A stretch of 64,000 bases of DNA from Nissolia schottii (taxonomy: Eukaryota > Streptophyta > Magnoliopsida > Fabales > Fabaceae). A program made the translations under genes and the position numbers. This document shows positions 45,861 to 56,482 of the stretch, in pieces. The DNA is taken from positions 78,799-142,798 of the forward strand of contig QANU01027962.1 of NCBI GenBank assembly GCA_003254905.1, read 5' to 3'. The stretch's first letter is position 1. Every line of letters starts with the position of its first letter. The notes below the pieces were generated by a model. The model worked only from the letters and a program-made list of their open reading frames with translations. It had not been told where the DNA came from and ran no database searches.

Positions 45861-47908
45861 TGTTGAAATCCATGGTACCAGGAGAGAAAAGAAAGAAAAA
45901 TGAAACTGAATAGAATTGATTGAATGAAAGTAGTATTGAATTACAAGTGATGTAGCCTATATATAGGCTTATGATGACAACTATCCATTAGCTAATCTAC
46001 TAACTAATCCTAACTAACTCATTACAATAACAACTGTCAGCTATATCATCTGTATATTCTAATACCCCCCCGCAAGCTGGACAATGTGCACTAACATTTC
46101 TAGTTTGGAAACAACGGTACAAAGAAAAGTCAAAGAGCAACACAAAGCTAAATGATTGAAACCAATAGCAACCACCGAAGTCCCTAGTTCTTGGAAGTCT
46201 TCGACTTTCACTGAAGCCCCTTCGACCTTCCTCCAACGTGAAGTCTTCGACTTTCATTGAAGCCCCTTCGACCTTCCTTCAACGTCTCAACGGCACCGGT
46301 TGCAAACGGTTTCAACATAGGAACAATGATCAAATGTCATCACAGGCAAAGCACATGGCAAAAGCAAATGGTCCCATCATATCAAAAGCTTAACCACCCA
46401 CTCAACAGAAGCAAACAAAGCTCAATTATCAAGTGTAGAAGCTGAAATTGGACGCTTAACCACCCAAGATAAGAGCACATACAAAGCCATAAGGCTAACA
46501 GAATATGAACCAATGCTTGGCCATGTCACACACTGATCTGAATCAAAGCCACACAAGGCTAACAAAGCAGAAACTTGTAACAGAAAATGCCACAATGAAA
46601 AATCTGAACCAGAGATGAATATTTGAATAGAAGCCAGTAACCAAGCCAACAGTAACAAATCAAATAGTATATCTCAACATAATCGGAACCAAACTATGTC
46701 CACACAAAGAAAATGTTACCACCATCTATTGAGCCAATTTTTCAAACATCCTGTGTGCATTCTCAACAAGAATCCAAAAACAGAACATGAAATAAACTCT
46801 ACATAGACATTTGTTTTCTTGTAATCACCATTCCAATAACCAAAGTTGCACAGCAAATGCAAGTAAAAAAATGGCAAACCAGAACCAGATCTGAAAAAAA
46901 AATGTTGTCGCCGGAGATATGGAGAACCACCATGCTGGTGCTTTGCTTGCCTTGCCCCTGCCATCGCGGCCTCCATCTCCGCAGTCGCCGTTTTCACTCC
47001 AGCAACACCAGCCTCGTAAAGCCACTGCCAGTATCTCCTCCTCGTCGCTGCTTCCGTGGCTGCGCCCAGTCACCGCCGTGACCGCAAGCCTGACTTCGGA
47101 AGGTGAACCGTGTTCTCCTCGGCAGCACAATTCGCCAGATCCAAATCGGTACGAACAAGGACACGCGCGGCAAAAACACCATTGCAAGAAAGCTTCAGAG
47201 CGAGAAAGGAAAAACCAGATCTGACGGCAGAAACTCAGCAGCGGCAACCACACCAACGGAAGAAACCAGATCTGGAAACTTCCTCCAAAATCGAAAAGAA
47301 AGAAGCAGCAGCATAGTGTACAGATCGCACACACAGAATCTGAAATCTGAATCTGAATCTGAGATGAACTGAATCTGAAATCGCACGCACGGAGTTCAAA
47401 TTACAAGCTCCATAAATGCTGTAGAGAAAATGATCTGTAGAGAGAGATTAGAAAGGGATCAGAGCAAAAGCAGAGAAAAGCAAGATCGAATCGGGATTAG
47501 ATCTGAAAAAAAAAACTTTTGAACTAGAACGGGAAAAGAAATGAGAGAGAGAAACTGTTTTTGGATTGTTTGAATTTTTTTGAGAAAACAAACAAAGAGG
47601 CGTTTGGGAACTGAGAAAATGAAAGAAAAAATTGGAAAATGAAAAACGAAAAAGAAAATGAGCACAGCGGAATGTTCAAGGCGGATGCCATGGCTCTGAT
47701 ACCATGTTGAAATCCATGGTACCAGGAGAGAAAAGAAAGAAAAATGAAACTGAATAGAATTGATTGAATGAAAGTAGTATTGAATTACAAGTGATGTAGC
47801 CTATATATAGGCTTATGATGACAACTATCCATTAGCTAATCTACTAACTAATCATAACTAACTCATTACAATAACAACTGTCAGCTATATCATCTGTATA
47901 TTCTAATA
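45861..47908 (-). mobile_element. Young non-autonomous LTR retrotransposon, 2048 bp
   Basis: Identical-length LTRs of 204 bp lie at 45861-46064 and 47705-47908 and differ at one base that I can see (AATCCTAAC versus AATCATAAC). Next to the right LTR, on the minus strand, is the initiator Met-tRNA binding site TGGTATCAGAGCC. Next to the left LTR is a polypurine tract (GCGGGGGGG, about 46065-46073). These fix the direction as minus. The LTR reads TATTAGAA...TTTCAACA on that strand. Flanks AAATA and AAATC may be a 5-bp duplication with one change. The 1640-bp interior has no gag or pol but has a GC-rich island at about 46915-47215 and a 46-bp tandem duplication (46196-46285). Confidence 0.85.
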
Positions 47909-49640
47909 AAATCCTTAAAATTGTTGTAAATATTGATCATAAACAATACAAATAATCTCCAAATAATATATAAAATCATGTACAAATAATTAATGAAGCA
48001 GAAACTAAGAAAATAATAATAACAGAAATACATCACATAGTATAGAAACTAAATTTTGTCATTTTGCCTCCATAGAGAATTGTTTAAGCTCTCAATTGCT
48101 TGTTTGTGGACAACCTGCACACAATGAACAAAGACATGACACCACCTGAGGCGTGCTTTGAAGCACTGTCCTTAAGGATTTATTCTGCCAGTGCGATATC
48201 CCCTTGGATTTAGTATGTGCGTCCAAATGCCTGGGCTCTCGAGTACTAGCAAGGATTTTCATAGTGTTTAACCTAATAAAATATAGAAGAAGGAGATATA
48301 TTAAAGAAAAAAGATATGTTGAAGAAGGAGATATGAAAAAGAAAATGTAATATTTTTTGTAATTCTCATGCACACTCCAACACAAACTTAACCTTTCAAT
48401 ATGTATAATAAAATTGTTGAACAAAAACTACAGCAACAAAGCATAGTTGTTCAACCACTTTAAAAGGATAATCTCAAGGTTTTATCATTAATAAAAAATA
48501 TAATAAATGAAAATAATCATTCGAAACACAATTGATGCTTTAATTTTTCGGTTGTGAAATTAAAAATGATTTTGAAATAAAACTAAATAAATAATAAAAT
48601 ACAACAAAAGTTACATCTGATTCTGCCTCATGGGGGAATAAGTTGGTTCTTAATTGGGTGTCGGTTCTGGCTATGCTATGTTTTGGACTTTTGTGGTGCC
48701 ATGCTCTTATCTACTACGCAAGAAAAAAATATGATGGATTACATTTGTGGTTGAACGCTGATGCTACTTCGGTTTGTGGTGTCTATTTTAGTATGAGTGT
48801 ATATTGTTGTCAATAGTTATCTTTGGGTGACTTGCTTTTAGATTAAGTTGCTGATGTTGATTTTGTAGTTAGGTCATTATTGACTCTTATGTGCTTGGTT
48901 TGTATTTGCATGTCCAATTTGGTTTCTTCTTTTTCTATAATCATAAAAAAAACATGGGTAGAGTCTACTCTTCAACAACCACTACATCCCATTACCAAAC
49001 CATCAATCTAAATAATGACAACCCATGCCATTTTTATTTTAGATGAATCAATGATTACCATTGAAAACAGGCTTAACCTCGAACTGGGAAGCAAAGAAAA
49101 CAACACACCCACATAGCCACCAACAGATAACTAGTCTAATTACCAAGAAGAGTAATAAGAAAAACTCCCCATAAGAAAACCCAATAAATTATATTGATCT
49201 CCCTTCCACTCTACCCCAAACAACCAATCCAATCCAATTCAATGTTACAAAGTATCAATTGGCTAATAATAATGTTAAAAAAGAATCAACTGATTGATTC
49301 TCTTTCCAATTTATCTAGCCATGTCAAAAACCTTAGTTTTCTTCATGATGTTTCTGAAAAATAAAAATAGCAATGCAAAGATCATTCATTCTCCTCTAAT
49401 TTAAAATTTGTAAAATGGATTAATAGAGGATGAGGTAAGAAGATTCATTTTGGACAAAATGACAATATAACAAACAAATAAGTAGTTGTAGCATACAGTT
49501 AAAACTAAATTTCTTTGCGTAGACTACATTTTTGTATGCAAATTCAAAATTTCAAAATTGGAACTACTCGGTAATTGGATAAGCCTATACACTATATTAT
49601 GTAATACGATTTTCTTAAATTTCAACTAATACAAGAAGAC
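47909..49640. other. Intergenic, 3' flank of the beta-galactosidase gene
   Basis: AT-rich sequence. The last 100-200 bp probably include the beta-galactosidase 3' UTR. No other gene is recognised. Confidence 0.35.
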
Positions 49641-52145
49641 CTAACAGGTCGCTTGGACCGCTAGTCGAGCTCCCTCAGCATCAAAAACATTGTTTGTTGC
49701 TCCGTCAATGTCATTAATATTTGTTATACCAAATGCATTTTTGGTCACCGTAAATCCACAACTTGCTCTTCCTACACATGCTGCTTCCACTACAGATTTG
49801 CTGTTAGTAGCATCCCACGAGCCTTTCTTAAAAGAACCGCATTTACCTTCCGGGCTACCAAAGCTAGCAAATTCAATTCCCGAGATTACTTGCCCACCTT
49901 CGCATGACAACTCTAGTTTTGCACCTTCATAAACATGGGCGCAAATTGTTTCCGTCGTCACTGTTTGAATGGAAACGTTCTTAGGGTTTCCACCTATTTC
50001 TTCAAACAAAACCAATGTGTTCGTGTCATTGTTTAAGAATGACCTTGGCACGTGGTACCACCTCTGTGACGGATTACCACAATTGGTATTGCACTTTTCC
50101 TTGAAATATTTTCCACGGTAGTCACACGTGTCACCGCATCCATTAGTATCGGTAATGCGGGAAGGCCAATGGCGACCAATGCTCTTCCCATTCACCCAAG
50201 CATGTCCTTTTCCTAAACCTTGCAAGTCCACCACCACAGGGTTGGTTCCGCAAGGAGCTTTGAAGTCCGTCTTATACCATGTCATGGGTCTTCCAATAGG
50301 ATAAGATGAATTACTTTTCCATGATACACCAACACGTGGTTGCACGTCATATAGACGTTTTTTCTCACCGTTCAAACCAACCTTATAAGACCAAAGATTG
50401 GTTGTCAAATCTATTGTCACATTGCTCTGTCCAATTAATTGAACTGGACCACTCGCTATACCAGTCTTAATTGTATCAAATCTAACGCCATAGTTTGGAA
50501 GCCCGACGGTGGCACTAAGTAAAGTTATGATATTTGTTCCCTGCTTCAAAGAAACACGTGTCTCATATGTAAAATTGCCTCCTGTTTGGCTAAATTGGTA
50601 TTCTGCGTGCCTTTTATTAACGAAAGCATGAACAGTATGGCCCATTGTGTTCACACGAAGAGTGGCATTATTCCAAATAGACGTGTCGTTGATATTGACA
50701 TTGGTCATGTACCATAAGTAATCACTAGCATCCACGGTCAATTCTTTTTGCTCCAAAAGTTGGTTTGCTTTCAATGTGCCCACTCCTCGCATGGTGTCCT
50801 TCATTGCCTCTGGTAACCATGACCAAGTGAGCGAATTAGATGCATCATCACTCTTCTTCACCTTTATTGATGTTTGACTATTAACCTTTGCAGTGTTGAA
50901 AACTTCTTTATTACAACCATCAAGAATGGTAACGGACCAAGCGGGGACAAAGTGCTTCCCATCTTGTTGTAAGTCAATGTTTGCGTCTCCGTTGTCTTTT
51001 GTGTTGCTCAAGAAACAAAATCTTTGCCCCGTTACATTATTGGTGTATGTTGTTAGTGTGACTAAATTGCCAAGATCCTTGTCAATCCTCTTTCCATTGG
51101 TGAGAATATTTTCGCCTAGCTTTATCGCTGCATGGAGTTGCCTAAGATGACCCCATTTGGGTTGATTCAAATTACCATACTCATCAATTGCTGCATCGTA
51201 ATCATAAGATGTTGTCATATATGGTCCTCCTGCAGTGCGACCAAAGTTGGTTCCTCCGTGGTACATGTAATAATTTTGTAACACTCCGCCATTTTGAAAA
51301 AAACGTGCAACTGAGAATGCTGAGTCTTCGGCGGTTCTATGGGGAGTCCTTTCACCCCATTTTTTGAACCACCCGATCCAATTCTCAGTGTACATTTTTG
51401 GACTCTTGGGGTTATTGGGTGTAAATTGGTCACAATAGTACCCATTGCAAGTATTGATGAAGGGTTGGGGAGCATCATTTTGTTGGCACATGATCCATGG
51501 GACATTGATATTTTGTGCTTGAGCCATATCCGTGCACCATTTGACATAAGCTTTTCCTGCATCTCCATAACCCCACATGATATCCCCATATTCATTCTCA
51601 ATTTGAGCCAGGATAATGGGTCCTCCTTGTGATGCAAATAACGATGCTTCTTTGGCCATGCTCACAATCTTTGTAGTGAAAATCTGCATTTCGTTCTTGA
51701 AAACTGGGTTATTAGTTCTCATCTCAATCCCCGGCATATTGTGCAACCACATTGGAAAGCCTCCATAGTTCCATTCCGCACAAACGTAAGGACCAATCCT
51801 TATAATGCCATATAGACCGGCCTCTTGGATGAGCTTGAAAAACTTGACAAAATCCAAGTTTCCAGAAAAATCATACGCTCGTCGAGCAGGTTCATGACGA
51901 TCCCAAAATATGTAGGTTTCAATGGCATCAAGACCTCCATCCTTGGCCTTTTGAAGAATGTCAGGCCACATCTCGACTGTGCTACGTGGATAATGAACTG
52001 CACCAGAAAAAATAATGTGCCTCTCTCCATTAATAATGAGAGCATTTGCATCATAGGATACCTCATTGGCATAACATGAGCTTAGCAGAGCTATGCTCAA
52101 TAAGAGGATCCCAACCCAAGAGCTATAAGAATTCATTCTAAACAT
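49641..52145 (-). CDS. Beta-galactosidase, GH35 family, single exon
   Basis: This 834-residue enzyme should release terminal beta-linked galactose from cell-wall polymers such as pectic galactan, arabinogalactan or xyloglucan in the apoplast. A signal peptide spans about residues 1-26 (hydrophobic VGILLLSIALLSS). The GH35 signature GGPIILAQIENEYG holds the acid/base Glu185, and YTENWIGWF holds the nucleophile Glu254. The catalytic barrel is followed by beta-sandwich domains and a C-terminal SUEL/Gal-lectin domain (about residues 735-834, cysteine-rich). Several N-glycosylation sites are visible. YTENW and the lectin tail fit the BGAL7/BGAL15-like branch. A second Met (residue 4) is an alternative start. 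No intron is needed anywhere, which is odd because plant BGAL genes usually have many. All key residues are intact, so it may be active. Confidence 0.95.
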   Translation of the reverse strand: MFRMNSYSSWVGILLLSIALLSSCYANEVSYDANALIINGERHIIFSGAVHYPRSTVEMWPDILQKAKDGGLDAIETYIFWDRHEPARRAYDFSGNLDFVKFFKLIQEAGLYGIIRIGPYVCAEWNYGGFPMWLHNMPGIEMRTNNPVFKNEMQIFTTKIVSMAKEASLFASQGGPIILAQIENEYGDIMWGYGDAGKAYVKWCTDMAQAQNINVPWIMCQQNDAPQPFINTCNGYYCDQFTPNNPKSPKMYTENWIGWFKKWGERTPHRTAEDSAFSVARFFQNGGVLQNYYMYHGGTNFGRTAGGPYMTTSYDYDAAIDEYGNLNQPKWGHLRQLHAAIKLGENILTNGKRIDKDLGNLVTLTTYTNNVTGQRFCFLSNTKDNGDANIDLQQDGKHFVPAWSVTILDGCNKEVFNTAKVNSQTSIKVKKSDDASNSLTWSWLPEAMKDTMRGVGTLKANQLLEQKELTVDASDYLWYMTNVNINDTSIWNNATLRVNTMGHTVHAFVNKRHAEYQFSQTGGNFTYETRVSLKQGTNIITLLSATVGLPNYGVRFDTIKTGIASGPVQLIGQSNVTIDLTTNLWSYKVGLNGEKKRLYDVQPRVGVSWKSNSSYPIGRPMTWYKTDFKAPCGTNPVVVDLQGLGKGHAWVNGKSIGRHWPSRITDTNGCGDTCDYRGKYFKEKCNTNCGNPSQRWYHVPRSFLNNDTNTLVLFEEIGGNPKNVSIQTVTTETICAHVYEGAKLELSCEGGQVISGIEFASFGSPEGKCGSFKKGSWDATNSKSVVEAACVGRASCGFTVTKNAFGITNINDIDGATNNVFDAEGARLAVQATC

Positions 52146-52193
52146 GTGTTTATTCGATGTCTGTCAATGCCTCACTAAAATATAGCATGATGT

Positions 52194-52203
52194 TTATATA
52201 TAG
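52194..52203 (-). promoter_or_regulatory. Probable TATA box of the beta-galactosidase gene
   Basis: On the minus strand CTATATATAAAC lies about 50 bp upstream of the start codon, a plausible core promoter with a very short 5' leader. Confidence 0.55.
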
Positions 52204-52501
52204 GTAAAGAAATATTATTAAACCACTAACAAAATGCTAAATTTTGTCTTCATGGTTGAATTAACACATGTTTGGTCGATTATTATGGAAAGTCAGGTAT
52301 AAATAGATAAACTATTTGCAAATATAGATGAGAAATAATTCAAATCCTTTAATTTTTGTCATTGTCTAACTAATATGTGGAGCATATAATCTGGGCCAAT
52401 TTGGTTATTTAACTTCTTAAATTCAATCCTACTTTTGTTGTTTTACTATATCCAAAGAGTCTTGTAGCATAATGCGTTGTTGTCGTTGTAGCTTATAACA
52501 T

Positions 52502-52625
52502 TTTTTTTTATAAAAATAATTGTGGGAGACATTTCTCTCTAGGAGATGGTGTATTAACGGTTATTCGCCTTCCCAACAAGTGTGCTTCCCAGGAATCGAC
52601 CTTATGCCATCATCCTTACGGGGGA
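52502..52625 (-). mobile_element. tRNA-derived SINE, 5'-truncated, with 17-bp duplication
   Basis: A perfect 17-bp direct repeat, GTTGTAGCTTATAACAT, flanks the insert (52485-52501 and 52626-52642). On the minus strand it starts TCCCCCGTAAGGATG, contains the box B-like GGTCGATTCC and ends in an A-rich tail. Box A is missing or eroded. It lies about 350 bp upstream of the beta-galactosidase start codon. Confidence 0.75.
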
Positions 52626-52914
52626 GTTGTAGCTTATAACATGTGAAGCAAGAGCTGTCACACCCATATGTTATGTTGGTAATGTGAAGTTTTTTTTTCT
52701 TGCAATTAATTAAGGCCACTATTCAAGCATGTCCATAGAGCCAAGTTTATGACACATACATAGTGTTTGGAGAGTTTTACTCTCATAATAGGTTGACTAA
52801 GTTCGAACTACATGAGGTGGAGTCTAGTATACTTCAGATACTAGTGATTTCAATCTAAAATAAATATTTAATGTATATTATATTAATTTTATAAAAAATA
52901 ATATTATGTGAACC

Positions 52915-53059
52915 GTTTACCCGCGGTTCTTACTAACGGTAATTACCGTCGGTTAGTTATCTCCGACACTAATCTCATTACCATCGACCAGGTAACCGTT
53001 GTTAAATGCCCAAATTTCCGACGGTAACGTCGACGGAAATAGTCTGTTTTCTTGTAATG
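52915..53059. mobile_element. CACTA transposon end fragment
   Basis: It contains CCGTCGG/CCGACGG-type motifs (TTACCGTCGGTTAG, TTTCCGACGGTAACG) and ends TTTTCTTGTAATG, one base from the CACTA terminus of the element at 22174-23173. Only one end is present. Confidence 0.65.
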
Positions 53060-55473
53060 TTTAGTATCCAAGCTTTTACAAAAGTATTGATACATCTTTA
53101 TATTTTAACGGTCGTGGTTTATTTTTACATTTAAAATAATAAGTAATTAGAGTTAGTGGGACATATGATTAATTCTTAACCATAAATAACTATAATATAC
53201 CGATATCCTTAATTCATTCTGTACACCACACCATACCCCCACAAATCACCCTGTGTCTAACCCCCCCCCCCACACATATATATATATTAGTTAAAGAATG
53301 GATCATCTCGAGTAAAAATTTTGTCATATGAAATTAAATGTGATCTCTCATCATTGATTGAGAATGTGAGATTTACACATGATATACATAACAAGAATTT
53401 TGATGGTAAAAAATCACAGTTAAGATTTTTATTTGAGATGATTCACTACCTATGTATTCCCTTAATGATTCAGATTCTTTTTGAAAACTGCATTTGTCAT
53501 TGGCTTCAACCACCAAGTCGGTCCATCATGTTTCGTGGCAACTACTCTTGTCCGTTGTCAACAAAGCAAGACGTGTTTCGAGAGATTAGGTAATATTTGA
53601 CTATTCACTTTTTTCGTACGCTACTTGGCTCCCACTACATAACACTCCCTCTCTTTCATTCTAGAGAATTTCTAAAATCTTAGGTATATTTATAATGAAA
53701 GTGTGTTCTATCATTATTTTTGAAATTTTACTAACTTTATTTTTAGAGTATTTAACTATGAGCTGTTACAATTATATTTAAGATTTTGTTAATGAATGTT
53801 TCAAATGCTTGTTAATAAATTTAAAGTAAAAAAAAAATTTGAGTATTTTTAATGTATTTAATTCATTAGTAAATTCAAATGCTTACATTTTTAAATTAGA
53901 CTACTTAACAAGTTCTCTAAGGACATTTGTTGGTTTTTCTCTTGTATTTATTAATAAAAAAATTATTATATTTAACCATAAATTAGGAATAACACACCAA
54001 TAAAGAAAAACATAAATATTCTTAATTTCTAATTAAAAATTTGAATGAATAAAGTTACCTTTTCCAATATATCTAATAATATAATATTCACTTTATTAAA
54101 AATACATGTGATTATTTTTTAAAAGATAAATTAAAATTATATTATAATGTGATCTGCACAAATATTTAAAAACACTAAATTATCTATAAAAAAAAATGTT
54201 GTGAGTACACTACATTTATCATCCATCGTACATCCATTACCTGATTATATATGTTATACACGTATCTCTTTATATATCCTAAATAAGAAAAATCTTAGAC
54301 CTCAACACTCTTTCTCTCTTTTCGCTTCCTCCTCCCCTTTTTTTCTCCTCCTCTTTCGTGAATACCACATGCCAATTTTTTTTTCATTTTTCTTTTTTCC
54401 TTCATCATATTTTTCATCTATAGTATAGAGCATAGACGAGGTATGTCAGATATGCTCCTCCCCATCCTCCTGGGTTGGGTTTTAACATCCATTTATTTTA
54501 TCTTGTTTGTTTTTTATTATTCGCAAGACGTTATGGTTATGAGAGTTTGCATTTTAGTTTTTGTCATTTTTTAATGTTTTTGGGTGTTCTAAATTTTGTG
54601 TAATTAAAAAAAAAAAGTTTGTGTATTTTGAAAAATAAGTTTATGTAAGCAAGCATCAAAGTTCGCAAGACATTACAGATCCAGAGTTTTCATTTTTGTT
54701 TCCGTCATATTTTTTTTGTTTTTAGTTGTTCAAATGTGCTTTTGAAGAAAAGTTTGTGTAGTTGTGTTCAAAAGCTTGTACATGTGAGTACTAAAGTTTT
54801 TTTCTTTTTCGTTTTCATCTTATTTTTTATTTCTCCTTGTTGAAATGTTTCTGTAGGATAAAGAGTATGCATATGTTGTTAACAATTTTCGAAATATGTT
54901 GCTTATACACACATAAAAGTTTGTGGAGTACTTATGAGTATATTTGTGACTATGAGTGATCCAAACTTTTTGAATGTTAGTTAAAAATTTGTATAACTTT
55001 GTGTTAATGTTTATTTTTTAATGTCCAATAGATTGTGTATGTTATTAGTAAATTTAGAAACTGGTCGCTTATTAGTTTGCACATGCATCATTTTTTGTTT
55101 GTGTAAATCTCTTAAAAAAGTTTGTGCATAAGTGATAGGATTTGTGGTTATGATTGATTTAAAAATTTTGAATGGTATTTAATTTTTTTGTGAAAGTTTT
55201 TGTTAATGTTTGTGTTTTTATGTTCAAGAGTTTATGTATGTTCTTACCAAATTTTAAAATTGGTTGTCGTATACATTGTTTATATACCCATAAAAGTTTG
55301 TGTATCACTTCATAAATACCTGTGTATTGAACGAGAATAAGAAAAAATGAAACGAGAAGGAGAGAGAGAAAAACACGAACTGTTTTGACCAAAGAGTATG
55401 CGCCCACGTGCATGAGATAAAAATGGAGATCGCAAAATTGATGGGAGAAAATGCGACAATTATAAAAGAGTCC
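53060..55473. other. Intergenic, AT-rich
   Basis: No gene is recognised. A C run and TA repeat lie at 53262-53288. From 54600 to 55330 AAGTTTGTGT-type motifs recur, as in the MITE family at 55474. They may be older copies or an expanded relative. Confidence 0.35.
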
Positions 55474-55688
55474 CGCTACATGTACACTAAAAATTATACA
55501 CCATACACACACCATATACTTATATACATAAAGTTTGTGTTTTAATGCCTATAATGTTTGTGCATTTGATTAAGTATAACTGAGAATATCATCTATAAGT
55601 TTGAAATGTTTGTGCACTCACGAGAATAAAGGTTGTGCATTATTAATGGTGTACGTATGAGTGCATAAAATTGGGTGTACATGTAGTA
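55474..55688. mobile_element. MITE, same family as those in the MYB introns
   Basis: It begins CGCTACATGTACACTAAAAA and ends GGGTGTACATGTAGTA, an inverted repeat matching the termini at 26431-26619. The interior shares TACACCATACACACACC, AAAGTTTGTGTTTTAATG and GTGCACTCACGAGAATAAA. No duplication was defined. Confidence 0.65.
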
Positions 55689-55973
55689 TTTTTTATTATT
55701 AAAATACATAATGAATCCATTTTATATAGATAATGGTGGTGATTGTACACTATACACACAAAAAAAGATAGTGTACTCTTAGCAGCCCTCTCATCTAAAA
55801 ACTACACAGATAAATTAAAACCGCGTGAGTACAAATGACGTGTGTATCATTCATGTCTACTAATTACTAACCACTGCATATGTATATGCCAGCAGGAGTC
55901 CAAAACAAAGCAAGCCACCTCGTTTTCTATAATGGGGCCTGACGCTTGATATCTACTCATGGCTTTGTCTTTC

Positions 55974-56168
55974 TCAAACATGTTCTGCTGCTTCTCCGAG
56001 TCGTCCTCTGGGTCCAAAGAGCTTGTGTGCCACGGTGACGTTTGTATTCTCAGAGATCGGAAGAAGTACCAAGCAAAGAGATCCAAGAGCAAGCAATAGC
56101 GAAGCAAAAAAAGCCAATGCGAGGAGAGATTGATTGGGCCATTTTATGAGTCTCCGAAGCATTTCCAA
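55974..56168 (-). CDS. Possible small membrane or secreted protein
   Basis: I do not recognise this 64-residue frame. It begins with two basic residues, then a strong hydrophobic segment (about residues 14-37, SLLALAFFASLLLALGSLCL), which would act as a signal peptide or membrane anchor, and a short hydrophilic tail with Asn-Val-Thr and GPRGRLGE. Another frame overlaps downstream (55847-56107), so a spliced or frameshifted gene is possible. It may be a chance ORF or a gene remnant. Confidence 0.25.
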   Translation of the reverse strand: MEMLRRLIKWPNQSLLALAFFASLLLALGSLCLVLLPISENTNVTVAHKLFGPRGRLGEAAEHV

Positions 56169-56482
56169 ATTTGAACAATGTCCTGTGGATGCCCTTTGAT
56201 TTTATGTAAGTTACAGGTGCTTCTGTATTGGAGAGAATAATTTTGGTACGCTTCGCTGCCTAGTTACTTAAATTTCCGATTTTTCTTCTTTTTCTTTTTC
56301 TCGGTGCTCAAAATTTCCAAGTTCGATGCGGAACACAGTTGAGAAAGATTGGTCGGATTGCTCGCAAATGTCTCTGAGAGGAGTAATATTTGAGAAATTT
56401 AACTCGACTTACGCACTGAATGATATTTGTCACGTCCTCTTTCTATTTTGTTTCAAAAAAAGATAAATATTATTTATAAAAG

